Positions 23,610-36,056 of a stretch of 64,000 nucleotides of DNA are shown one piece after another. Under the pieces are notes generated by a model. The model was not told where the DNA came from. It saw only the letters and a list, made by a program, of their open reading frames with translations, and did not search any database. Within the stretch, counting starts at the first letter, position 1. Each line of letters opens with the position of its first letter. Source of the DNA: Iris pallida (taxonomy: Eukaryota; Streptophyta; Magnoliopsida; Asparagales; Iridaceae); contig JANAVB010029819.1 of assembly GCA_029216955.1 (NCBI GenBank), forward strand, positions 35,612,831-35,676,830. Direction: 5' to 3'. Both the position numbers and the translations under genes were made by a program.

Positions 23610-26600
23610 ATGGCGACTCTACTGGGGACTATCTTTTCCTCTAACGAGAAGGTGGTGACGCAATCCGATACTGACAAAGTGGGGAGCACTCTGAAGATGC
23701 CGATCGTAAAATTTGATCAGCAGGCGTTCGAAGAGATGCTCTCGAGGGATGCTCTATTCCCTCAAAATCAGCGAAGCCAAACAAGTCTCACAAGAGTTGG
23801 CTTCCGAAGGCTTGCTGTGCATATCCTGCTAGTGTCATAGCAGATATGCAACTGGAGGACTCTGTCACATGGGCGCATGACTCTGCCACAGAAGTTCCCC
23901 AAATGGAGAAGGCTTACGCCGTTCTGGGCTCTACTAGCCTAGTGACGTCTTTCCTGCACAACCAACAACAGAGTCTTCAACGCTCGAGATTTGGCAAAGA
24001 AAAATATTACGATATCAAGAATCGGGGTGTGCGACACTCTGGACAAACCCGACGAGGCTCACAAACGAAGGAGGCAAAACTGGAAGAAAATAGCGCTGCT
24101 TCACCAAGCATGCGCCCAAAGCCATGCGCCCAAGAGGATGTTTGGGCGCATAATCCCAACAAGAATGATTCTGTCTTCAGTAGACTGGACATCCAGGGTC
24201 ATGCGCCCAAGGCTATGCGCCCAGGCTTACTGGATCCATAATATGCACCCACATTAAGGAGACTCAGTCATGCTGTCAAGAAGCATACGCCCAAGGCCAG
24301 TCTCCAAAGCCTATGCGCCCACAGCAGAAAGACAGGCCCCAACGCGTATAGTACGGGGCTATCTTCAAGGACATCACATAACTTAGGTATAGGGGTTGTC
24401 CCTGCACATGGACTGAGTCTGGATGCGCCAACTCTCCTTACGAACCCGCATGCAAAGCTTGGTGATGCATGCAACATGGGTTGTAAGGCAAAACTCTCTT
24501 CCGCTGACTTACGCGACATGATAAATCATAAGCGTAAAGTGAGAGAGGACATAACAATCCATAGTGCACATTCGTATACCAGTATTGTTATCAACTGTTG
24601 TTGCTCCAAAGTAATAAGAGTACCACAGAGAAAGTTCGTGTTTCGACGGCTGCACTTCTTTGACGATGAGAAGCCGCTATGTGCAACATGGCTTCATGGG
24701 GTCCTCCTTATGGAAGCCCCAATCAAAGATGGTGGACCACGAACCAAACCTTGTCTCTCAGTTCCACGAGAAAGAGAAGACGAAGTCTACCAACAGATGG
24801 CCAACGGGCTGTCACATCTGAAGGAGTCTATATAGGCACCCGGTCAAAGGCGAGATTCCGTACAGAAGACGAAGAATCCCAAGCTGGGGATAGTATTCCC
24901 TCAGGGTCTGAAGCGGATGATCCCCATACTGGGGGTAGCCTTCCAAAGGATGACGATCTCTCCGAGTCTGACAGTGACTATCTACCTCCTCTACCTGAAG
25001 ACGAGGGACTTGCCCATTAAGAAACAGACAGTATCAGCACCAGTTGTACTATTTCCTCTGTTCATCCTCGCATGTTATCTATATACATGGAGGACGGAGA
25101 AAGGCTTGAAGAAGCTAGCGACCAGACCAAGAAACGGCTAGAGGGTCTTGAAACAGCATTCGCCAAGATCACTGATATGCTTACCAGTATCTAGGCGGTT
25201 CAAGCTGCTGGGGCTGTTCCTCTACCTCAACAAAATATCTCGGCTCACGCTAGTCCGACACATAACAACAACCCTCCTTCCTACAAAAGGAGTATCATTC
25301 CGTTGTGTCTCTTCCAAATCTTATAAATGCTAGGGGTGGACCTTCGCCAACGACGCCTGACAACTGTTCAGCAGCTGTTTCCCAACACCTACTCAATCAA
25401 CAGGATGCAATTGATTCCCTGGTCGCCCATCTCGATACTATCTCACACAAAGACGAGCTACAGAATATGGGAATATCTCAACCTTATACCCTTGAGTGGG
25501 AGAATGCTACTTGCCCTCCTAACTACAAGCAGCTGACGCTGAATTCATTCGACGTATTAACTTTTCCTCGTCAATACATGACGTACTTTAACACGCAGAT
25601 TCTATACTTGCCCAGAGATGATCCGTTCTTGCCGAAGCTGTTTATTAGCACCTTGTACGGGGTAGCTTTCGAATGGTTCTGCAGTCTGTCTGACGGATGT
25701 ATCAATTCATTTAAAGACTTGGAGAGGTTGTTTCTCAACAGGTTTTATGTGAGTGGCATGCATGTTAGTATGTCCACCCTCATCGAGACTAAGCAAATGA
25801 GGACTGAGTCTGTTATCACTTTCATCGAACGATTCAGGCGGCTAGTACTGAAGATGCCCTTCGGCATACTAGACTCAGAACTTATGGATACTTGTCGCCA
25901 TAACTTCCTTCCTACGGTAAAGTTTTGTCTGGGTATACATAAGTATGATACATGGCCCGCATTCATTGGGGCCGCAGATGCTGCTGAAAATGACGTTTCT
26001 AACCTGGAACTACTGGGTTGAAAACACCCAAATTCGAAGACAAAGGCAAGCATCCTCAAACTATCTCTGTCCATGTGGGTAAAGAGAAAGAAGTCATGAA
26101 GGTCGACACATCCAAAGGAGCTTCCAATTCTCAGGACGCCTCCGACAATCCTAAGGAGACCTTCTCCTTTGATGAAGATGAAATCATTATAATCTTTCAT
26201 ATATTGACAAAGGATAATAAACTGACATTGCCTCCACCACGATGTCCTACAGAGGCAAACCAGCTCAATGATCCCAAGTACTGTCTCTATCATCAGTACG
26301 TATATCATTCCACCAAAGACTGCATCGTCCTGAAGAAGAAGATACAACAACTTATCGACAGCCAAGTGATCAACCTCGAAGCTGAAGACAAGGTCGTATC
26401 TTGTAACATGATCTCTCTTCAGTTTGGTGACTTTCCTCCTACAGAAGTCCCAGACGGCGTGGTCCTGATTCCCAAGTCAATAATGAAAGTCGTCAACCTA
26501 CCGCCAGCTAGCAACTCAACCTTGGAGTCACTCACAACTGAACGTGGTGAGATTATGTGGGTCCATCCGGACCTTGTGCAAGAAGTGACGCAGGGGGTGG

Positions 26601-27070
26601 TACCACCTAAAGCAAAAATGGGCAAGAAATACAAGGCATGCCATATGGTATCCTCTTCCATCTACGAGGTTCTATCTGGCGAGACGCGATCGGGGAAGAC
26701 TTATCTTCGGATATACGACCCCGCACAAGAAGAAGCAGTACCTCCTGCTGCCCCCACAAGCTCAGAAGCCAGCTCGTCAAAGCCTTCAACTTCAGACAAA
26801 GTGAAGCAGAAGGAGACGCGGTTTGACAAGTCTCTGACGGCGCTAACTCCCGAAGGCATGGATCGGCCCTACAACTTTGACATACTGGCACAGCTAGCCA
26901 ATACACCTGCCAGGTTGTCTCCATTCGATCTGTTGCGACTCTCTAAAGAAACGCGGAAGGCCTTAAGTGAGGTATTACTACATGCTGACTCTTACCTCGC
27001 TGAAGTCAAAGCCCTCGCTGAAGACCATGTCTTATGTCCTCACTGCCACAGTACTATAGAAGTGCCCAAC
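23610..27070 (+). pseudogene. Element B gag and start of pol, decayed
   Basis: The frame starts at ATG 23610 (MATLLGT) and can be followed by homology to A through several shifts and stops (for example at 23838, 24239, near 24830, 25018 and 25190). Recognisable parts are the RFDQQAFEEML-like N-terminus, a region dense in the TATGCGCCCAAG motif, a VINCCC patch near 24590, a Retrotrans_gag core (25460-26000), a zinc-like YCLYH..KDC segment near 26279-26322, and the FDKSL..YNFDILAQLANTPARLS block (26820-26930) that precedes protease. Element E begins at 27071 in the codon context Val-Pro-Asn. The sequence resumes in phase at 36057. Confidence 0.85.
23611..23627 (+). promoter_or_regulatory. Primer binding site of B, overlapping gag start
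   Basis: TGGCGACTCTACTGGGG lies four bases after the LTR. With the preceding A it encodes the first gag residues, exactly as in element A. Confidence 0.7.
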
Positions 27071-28836
27071 TGTAAAACCCCTAAATTTCTACTATTTTTT
27101 ATTATTAAATTTGGTATTGATTTAAAATTTGTATTGTACGTCGTGTAGTCGTATTGTACGTCGCGTACGACGTTTTATTTTTCGTAATTGCTCGACGAGT
27201 GCGAATATGTGCGAGCGTACATATTTTTAGAAAAATATTTTCTTATTTTTATAGTTTCAAAATAATATATGTAATATTTAAATTAGCTATCAAAATTTCC
27301 TAAATTTAGGATTTTATTTATGTAAAGCCTTTTATTTAGAATAATTAATACTCTTGATGCATGCACATATTTCATAAATATTTTGCTAGTTTATTTTAAA
27401 AAAAATGTAATTTTTGAGATTATTATTATTAATAATTTATTATTTAAAAATATTAATGTAATTTTTGAAATTATTATTATTAATAATTTTGGAAAATATA
27501 TTTCAAAATTATTGTGAAGATTTAAATTTTGATTTGATTCCATGGATACATTTAAATAGTAAACTAATATCTATATTTGAAATTGATTTGATTTTAAACT
27601 AAGAGAATTTAATTTGATTTAAATTGGATTTGGATTTGGATTTTGATTTGATTTCTTTTAAACTAAATTAGGAAATATCTAAATTGGGTTTTAAATATCC
27701 TAATCCTTATCTTATTGGGAATTCCCACATCCTATAAATAGGCAGGTACTCCTCCAAATTTTTTATTAATTCCTCCACAAATTATTCTACCACAAATAGG
27801 TGTGCCTAGTGTCGGTGTTCCATCCATCCTCGTGTCAGCCGTTACGGCCTCGGGTCCGACCCCGGGTGTCTTCCACTATCCTTATTTTTACATGTACATC
27901 GTCTTCTTTGTGTCCGACATACCGGACACGTACACCAAATCTTTCCAACCTAATCTCCGTGTCTAACACTTGGACACGATTCCTAAACCCTAATCCTAAC
28001 CCTAACCCTAAATCCTAATTTGGCCAGTCAGCTATCAACCGGCGGATTCCTCCAAGCTCTTCCCTGACTGCAATATCGTCTCCACCACCAGCCCCTCTCG
28101 GCCAACACGCCGCACACCCGATCCTGGCACCCTCGCCACCTGCAACCCCGACCTCTTCCCGTCATCGTCCCTCAACACCACCCCCATCACCACCATGACC
28201 CTAGATCAACCCCCGCCACGACCATCATAGGCCGCAGCCACCCAAAACCACCACTGTTGCCGGGGCCACTCGCCGGAACATAAGAGAATAAAAACCCTAA
28301 CCCTAAAAATTACCTCCGGCAAACCGCCTTGCAGCGCCTCCGCGCCATCCTCCGGAGCCAGCGCTGTAGCCCTGGCTGTTCCGATCTCACCGTCGAGATC
28401 CACCCGGCCAGCGCTCGGTGGGCACGCTCGGCGACCCCTCCGTCCTCCACCTTCTTCTCGCTGCCGTTCCCTCTATTCTCCGCCGCGCGCTCGAGAAACT
28501 CGGCCTCTACCGCCCGATCAAAAATTGCCGCCGCCGCCTACACCCCTTCGCCTCCGCCGCCCGCAAAACCCACTTTCCGTTCTCCTCCTCCCGAACGCCG
28601 CCGCCCCGCTCCTTCACCTCCGCGCTAGTGCCGTCACTCCGGCGATCGCCGCCCCGTGTCCCCCGCTCGTTCTCCCCCTCACTTCTCTCTCTCTCCTCCG
28701 CTGTTTTCTCTTCCTCTCCTTCTGTACTTCTTTTATTCTTTCTTTTACAAAAGAAAGAACAGCTGTGATGCTGTAGTAAATTTTTATATATTTTTATTGA
28801 TTATTATTTCTATTTTTTTTGTATTATATTGTATAC

Positions 28837-28879
<43 letters not shown>

Positions 28880-30988
28880 CATTATTATGATTATTTTAGG
28901 TATAACAGTATAAGCATATTAGGTATAGCTATATTATACATGCATATATAATGTTAGTTCCATACTACTGTCACCAATTAGAATTATATATATAAATAAA
29001 TATTATATTCGGTTTGGCTTACATTTATTTCAAATTTAGTTTAGCCCGAAATATATTATTATAAGAATTTTTATGGTAATTTAAACATATCTTCCCAATG
29101 GTAAAATGGTTTCCTAATATTCTGATATTTATCTAAATTATTTTTACTAGCAAAATTTCTATCTATAAATTTATTTTGACAACCTTAAAGTATTTTTACC
29201 CTAATGATTTTTATATTTTCAAGTAATTATCCAAAAACTATTTCGATTAATAAAATATATTTTCAAGTATTTATATAAAATATTTTTACTTCGTAAACTA
29301 TAGTTTGGACTTAAAATGATTTTACCACTTACGAAATATTTTGAGATAATAAAATACGGTTTTCAAGGTTATAAATAATTTTCTAAATTCATATTATTCG
29401 ATCAAATTCTTTCGATTATCGTCCAGACCATGACCAACCCTATTATTCCGTTTTCTCACCAATTTCGTACTACCATATGTCCACCCTAACTAAATTGACC
29501 CTTCTGGACCCAATGGAACTGTCCGTGCCACCAACAGAGGTCCTTTTGTATAGTTGTTACACCGAAGTCGAAGTTCGTGCCACATTGATTATCGCAGCAC
29601 ACCAGGCGCTCTACCAGGCAAGATACCTTACCATTTGCTGTTTACTTATTTCTAGCTCATATTTCATGCATTATTTATTTTCTTTATGCAAAAACTGTAA
29701 TACGTGGCATAACCTGTTAGAACTTACTGTTCATTTATATTTCCTGCTGTATATTATTTTCTTACAAATTAAACCTAGATTTAAGGGACCACCATGTGTA
29801 TTGTATTCATTGGCCTTGACACGTTGTACCACGAAGTTGTGTGTCACATGTAGGATACGGAAGTGTGTGATTGGCTGACCACCAGTACGTACAAGCCGTG
29901 CGATAGGAATAACCGCTAATAGAGATTGCATGCTAGTTTGACTTAGCGGTTATAGTATTTTGTGTTATGGATACAACACAGTAGGCATTGGGCGGGGAGG
30001 ACAATTCCTTAGCGTATGGGCTTCGATACACTTTTCCTTGTGACCCGGACTCTCCGCTGGAGATACGGGGTTGATGACCCATGATTACTGACGGCCACTG
30101 ACGATTCTGCGGAACGTCATGCTCTTACTGATGGGGCCTCTGGTGCCCAAGGGGGGACTATGCCGATCCTATTCAGCCAGGGCCCATGCGTAGGAAGGAT
30201 TGTTCTTAACTACATTTCACTTAGAACGGTAGGCTACCTTATCCGTTAGGTACGAGTACTTTTGGTTTGGGTACTTGTATCTGACCGTGGCTTGGAACAA
30301 TAACTTGTCGCGGATTAGTTCGTCACATCTTGTCCTTGTTTGGTTGTAGGTGTGACTTACTACTTCGATGAGAAGGTATTGAACCTCGTCGGGGTCCAGA
30401 TACCATATTGGATTATAGCATGGAAAGATACGTCACCGTGAATTAGTTTACCATCTCCTGTCCTTGTTTGGCTGGGGGGATGGTACGCTCGTTCAGTAGG
30501 TACGTATTAGACCATGTTATAATTCGATCTACTTATTTATTTGAGCAATATTTATTCAGTTTATATGGCATGATATTATGTGTCTTGTTACGTCCCTCTG
30601 AGGACCTGGTTATCTCGCCAGGTGTGTGTTATTGTCTTTCGCAGGTGTTCTAGTTCTAGACGTGATCATTGCTATTTCTTCAAGGATGATTGCATTTGGA
30701 TCGTCTTCGCTTCGCTCGCCAAAATTTATTTTTTTACTCATGTATTTTTCCTTTACTTGTTGGTAGTAGATTTGTCTCCGCCCAACATATTGTATCAAGA
30801 CAATTTATTATCATTATATGATATCTTTTATTCATTTATTTTGTGTGGATGAGATTAGTTATGGTTCTACTGTATTTTACAGGTTATGTATTTATACGAG
30901 GCTTCCATATATTGGAGTATACTTCGTATGAATACAGCTGGTATGTCTACATTCTTAGTCCTACGTATTTTGGGACTGGGGCGTTACA
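27071..30988 (+). repeat. 5' LTR of E
   Basis: The LTR runs from TGTAAAACCCC to GGGGCGTTACA. TATAAATA is at 27733-27740, followed at 27981-28018 by CCCTAA-type repeats and a GC-rich stretch to about 28700, in an otherwise AT-rich sequence. A (TTA)n tract lies at about 28837-28880. Pro/Ser-rich frames in the GC island are not supported as genes. Confidence 0.93.
27981..28018 (+). repeat. CCCTAA telomere-like repeats in E LTR
   Basis: The stretch holds CCTAACCCTAACCCTAAATC-type sequence about 250 bases after the TATA box. It is repeated in the other LTR at 33030-33073. It mixes CCCTAA and CCCTAAA units, so it is a telomere-like or telobox tract inside the LTR and not a chromosome end. Confidence 0.8.
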
Positions 30989-32117
30989 TGTTTTTGTGGT
31001 GGCCCATGCAGGTCAAGATAAATTGTTTGGTTACTTTACCGTACCAAGCAAGCCTGCGTATAGGATTAGAAGTCTAGGATCTCATCCACATACTTGACCT
31101 CTTTCTTTGATTTTTTCTACCGTTTGACTCATCAACTGCATCTTGCTTGATTCCTTCCATCATAATTATTATCTTCACTTCGTGCTTGCTAGAGATTGAC
31201 CCTACTAGTTAGATGTCCCAAATACCCTTAGCTTAATTCTTTTAAGTTGGGTAGAACACCCCACGACCCGACACGCCCTTGACTATTAAGACCATAGAGA
31301 CTAGAGGAATCTAACCCATTTAGTCAACCAAGCCTTGGTCAATAAACCATAGAATGATTGTATAGGAATAAAAGACTTAGATCCTTATGACTCTTAGACT
31401 ATTCATAATTGATTTTATTTATCTACCATCGTGCCTATATTTTTACTATCTAAACTAATGATGCTAATGTAGCCTAGTTTTTACAAGTTTATCTTTTTAT
31501 CGAGCTTGTTCAAGACATATGTTATTGGAAGAGCTCCCACTAACATGTTGTCTAATCATAACCGGTGCATAATGGTCTGATCAACCAAGTGCACTTTGGT
31601 TCGCTTTTGCCTATTATTCTACGTGGATGGGGATATAGTTAAACTTGTCCTCTAGAGTCCCATCTACGACTGCCTTGACAATTCCTTTGAAATTATTCGA
31701 TCGTCTTTGAATCACGTATTCGTATTCGATAAATGCCTCCTTCGAACTCTATATTGCTTCGCCCTCACCTATTTTAGGAGGACGAAAGCGTTATACTAGA
31801 ACTTCCTCTAGCCTTCCTATCGGCTATGACCATTCTCACTCGATGTTGCTATATCTTCATCCTAAACTACTCGACCCTATCAAGACACTCCAATCGCTTA
31901 ATTAAAGTGAATCTATTTCGTTCTCTTAATCGTGACCCTCATTCATTACCCGTGACCATACCGTATTGTTTTTCTACGATCTAGATCGCAATTTCTTACG
32001 ACATAATTTTTGTGAAAACATTGTCATCGTTGGATCCCCATTGATACCCCCTTGTGTCCTCTCACTCCCCTACTAATTCTTAATTTCGAGGACGAAATTC
32101 TTTTAAGTTGGATAGGA
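30989..32117 (+). mobile_element. Core of E: primer-site candidate, polypurine tract, no genes
   Basis: TGGTGGCCCATGCAGG at 30997-31012 starts eight bases after the LTR and matches the same position in F and D. The right end holds ATTTCGAGGACGAAATTC (about 32083-32100), the remnant of the Tekay pol terminus (F-R-G-R-N-S-F), and then a weak purine tract before the 3' LTR. Nothing in between resembles gag or pol. Confidence 0.8.
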
Positions 32118-35100
32118 TGTAAAACCCCTAAATTTCTACTATTTTTTTATTATTAAATTTGGTACCGATTTAAAATTTGTATTGTATGTCACGTAGTCAT
32201 ATTGTACGTCGCGCACGACGTTTTATTTTTTGTAATTGCTCGACAAGTGCGAATATGTGCGAGCGTACATATTTTTAGGAAAAAAATTTCTTATTTTTAT
32301 AGTTTCAAAATAATATATGTAATATTTAAATTAGTTATCAAAATTTCCTAAATTTAGGATTTTATTTATGTAAAGCCTTTTATTTAGAATAATTAATACT
32401 CTTAATGCATGCACATATTTCATAAATATTTTGCTAGTTTATTTTAATAAAAATGCAATTTTTGAGATTATTATTATTAATAATTTATTATTTAAAAATA
32501 TTAATATAATTTTTGAAATTATTATTATTAATAATTTTGGAAAATATATTTCAAAATTATTGTGAAGATTTAAATTTTGATTTGATTCCATGGATACATT
32601 TAAATAGTAAACTAATATCTATATTTGAAATTAATTTGATTTTAAACTAAGAGAATTTAATTTGATTTAAATTGGATTTGGATTTGGATTTTGATTTGAT
32701 TGCTTTTAAACTAAATTAGGAAATATCTAAATTGGGTTTTAAATATCCTAATCCTTATCTTATTGGGAATTCCCACATCCTATAAATAGGCAGGTACTCC
32801 TCCAATTTTTTATATTAATTCCTCCACAAATTATTCTACCACAAATTGGTGTGTCTCGTGTCGGTGTTCCATCCATCCTCGTGTCAGCCGTGACGGCCTC
32901 GGATCCGACCCCGGGTGTCTTCCACTATCCTTATTTTTACATTTACATCGTCTTCTTTGTGTCCGACATACCGGACACGTACACCAAATCTTTCCAATCT
33001 AATCTCCGTGTCCGACACTTGGACAAGATTCCTAATCCCGAATCCTAACCCTAACCCTAACCCTAAATCCTAATTTGGCCAGTCAGCTATCAACCGTCGG
33101 ATTCCTCCAAGCTCTTCCCTGACCGCAACATCGTCTCCACCACTAGCCCCTCTCGGCCAACACGCCGCACACCCGACCCCGGCACCCTCGCCACCTGCAA
33201 CTCCGGCCTCTTCCCGTCACCGTCCCTCAACACCACCACCATCACCACCATCAGCCTAGACCAACCCCCGCCACGACCAGCATAGGCCGCAGCCACCCAA
33301 AACCACCACTGGCCGGCGCCACTCGCCGGAACACAAGAGAATAACAACCCTAACCCTAAAAATTACCTCCGGCGAACCGCCTTGCAGCGCCTCCGTGCCA
33401 TCCTCCGGAGCCAGCGCTGTAGCCCTGGCTGTTCCGATCTCACCGCCGAGATCCACCCGGCCAGCGCTCGGTCGACGCGCTCGACGACCCCTCCGTCCTC
33501 CACCTTCTTCTCGCCGCCGTTCCCTCTATTCTCTGCCGCGCGCTCGAGAAACTCGGCCTCCGCCGCCCGATCAAAAACTACCGCCGCCGCCTACACCCCT
33601 TCGCCTCCGCCGCCCACAAAACCCACTTTCCGTTCTCCTCCTCCCGAACGCCGCCGCCCCGCTCCTTTACCTCTGCGCTCGCGCCGCCACTCCGGCGATC
33701 GCCGCCCCGTGTCCCCCGCTCGTTCTTCCCCTCACTTCTCTCTCTCTCCTTCGCTGTTTTCTCTTCCTCTCCTTCTGTACTTCTTTCATTCTTTCTTTTA
33801 CAAAAGGAAGAACAGCTGTAGTGCTGTAGTAAATTTTTTATATATTTTTATTGATTATTATTTCTATTTTGTTTTTTTGTTTTATATTGTATACTTATTA
33901 TTATTATTATTATATTATTATTATTATTATTATTATTATCATCATTATTATTATTATTTTAGGTATAACAGTATAAGCATATTAGGTATAGCTATATTAT
34001 ACATGCATATATAATGTTAGTTCCATACTACTGTCACCAATTAGAATTATATATATAAATATATATTATATTCGGTTTGGCTTACATTTATTTCAAATTT
34101 AGTTTAGCCCGAAATATATTATTATAAGAATTTTTATGGTATTTTAAACATATCTTCCCAATGGTAAAATGGTTTCCTAATATTCTGATATTTATCTAAA
34201 TTATTTTTACTAGCAAATTTTCTATCTATAAATTTGTTTTGACAACCTTAAAGTATTTTTAGCCTAATGATTTTTATATTTTCAAGTAATTATCCAAAAA
34301 CTATTTCGATTAATAAAATATATTTTCAAGTATTTATATAAAATATTTTTACTTCGTAAACTATAGTTTCGACTTAAAACGATTTTACCACTTACGAAAT
34401 ATTTTGAGATAATAAAATACGGTTTTCAAGGTTATAAATAATTTTCTAAATTCATATTATTCGATCAAATTCTTTCGATTGTCGTCCAGACCATGACCAA
34501 CCCTATTATTCCGTTTCCTCACCAATTTCGTACTACCATATGTCCACCCTAACTAAATTGACCCTTCTGGACCCAATGGAACTCTCCGTGCCACCAACAG
34601 AGGTCCCTTTGTATAGTTGTTACACCGAAGTCGATGTTCGTGCCACATTGATTATCGCAGCACACCAGGCGCTCTACCAGGCAAGATACCTTGCCATTTG
34701 CTGTTTACTTATTTCTAGCTCATATTTCATGCATTATTTATTTTCTTTATACAAAAACTGTAATACATGGCATAACCTATTAGAACTTACTGTTCATTTA
34801 TATTTCCTGCTGTGTATTATTTTCTTACAAATTAAACCTAGATTTAAGGGACCACCGTGTGTATTGCATTCATTGGCCTTGATACGTTGTACCATGAAGT
34901 TGTGTGTCGCATGTAGGACACGGAAGTGCATGATTGGCTGGCCACCAGTACGTACAACCCGTGCGATAGGAATAACCGCTAATAGAGATTGCATGCTAGT
35001 TTGACTTAGCGGTTATAGTAGTTTGTGTTGTGGATACAATAAAGTAGGCATTGGGCGGGAAGGACAATTCCTTAGCGTATGGTCTTCGATACACATTCCC

Positions 35101-36051
35101 TTGTGACCCGGACTCTCTGCTGGAGATACGGGGTTGATGACCCATGATTACTGACGGCCACTGACGATTCTGCGGAACGTCATGCTCTTACTGATGGGGC
35201 TTCTGGTGCCCAAGGGGGACTATGCCGATCCTATTCAGCTAGGGCCCATGGGTTGGAAGGATTGTTCTTAACTACATTTCACTTAGAACGGTAGGCTGTC
35301 TTATCCGTTAGGTACGAGTACTTTTGGTTTGGATACATGTATCTGATCGTGGCTTGGAACAATAACTTGTCGCGGATTAGTTCGTCACATCTTGTCCTTG
35401 TTTAGTTTTAGGTGTGACTTACTACTTCGATGAGAAGGTATTGAACCTCGTTGGGGTCCGGATACCATATTGGATTCATAGCATGGAAAGATACGTCACC
35501 GTGAATTAGTTTACCATCTCCTGTCCTTGTTTGGTTGGGGGGATGGTACGCTCGTTCAGTAGGTGTGTATTGGACCATGTTATAATTTGATTTACTTATT
35601 TATTTGAGCAATATTTATTCAGTTTATATGGCATGATATTATGTGTCTTGTTACGTCCCTCTGAGGACCTGGTTATCTCGCCAGGTGTGTGCTATTGTCT
35701 TTCGCAGGTGTTCTAGTTCTAGCCGTGATCATCGCTATTTCTTCAAGGATGATTACATTTGGATCGTCTTCGCTTCGCTCACCAAAATTCATTTCTTTAC
35801 TCATGTATTTTTTCTTTACTTGTTGGTAGTGGATTTGTCTCCATCCAATATATTGTATCAAGACAATTTATTATCATTATATGATATCTTTTATTCATTT
35901 ATTTTGTGTGGATGAGATTAGTTATGGTTCTACTGCATTTTACCGCTTATGTATTTATACGAGGCTTCCATATATTGGAGTATACTTCGTATGAATACAA
36001 CTGGCATGTCTACGTTCCTAGTCCTACGTATTTTGGGACTGGGGCGTTACA
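32118..36051 (+). repeat. 3' LTR of E
   Basis: This copy is nearly the same length as the 5' LTR and collinear with it, including TATAAATAGG at 32781-32790, the CCCTAA tract at 33030-33073, the GC-rich stretch and the (TTA)n tract near 33895-33960. It ends GGGGCGTTACA, followed by CCAAC. Confidence 0.93.
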
Positions 36052-36056
36052 CCAAC

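Larger units (their letters stand above)
27071..36051 (+). mobile_element. Large-LTR chromovirus derivative E with CCAAC target duplication
   Basis: Two LTRs of 3918 and 3934 bp flank a 1129-bp core. The whole is bordered by CCAAC at 27066-27070 and 36052-36056. Removing it rejoins the protease region of B in phase, which confirms the borders. The LTRs differ by a few percent by eye, largely C/T and G/A changes, so the insertion is younger than F. It carries no protein gene and would rely on an autonomous chromovirus. Confidence 0.95.

Noticed and set aside
27981..28018. Interstitial telomere or chromosome fusion point
   Set aside because: The CCCTAA tract is short, mixed and present at the same place in both LTRs of E, so it belongs to the element.
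28329..28776. Pro/Ser-rich frames in the GC island of the E LTR, with copies at 33382-34014
   Set aside because: They are kept in both LTRs only because the LTRs are recent duplicates; frames differ in length and no motif is present.
29477..29878. A 133-residue frame repeated at 34540-35004
   Set aside because: It lies in E LTR sequence and the two copies differ in length; similarity reflects LTR identity and not gene conservation.
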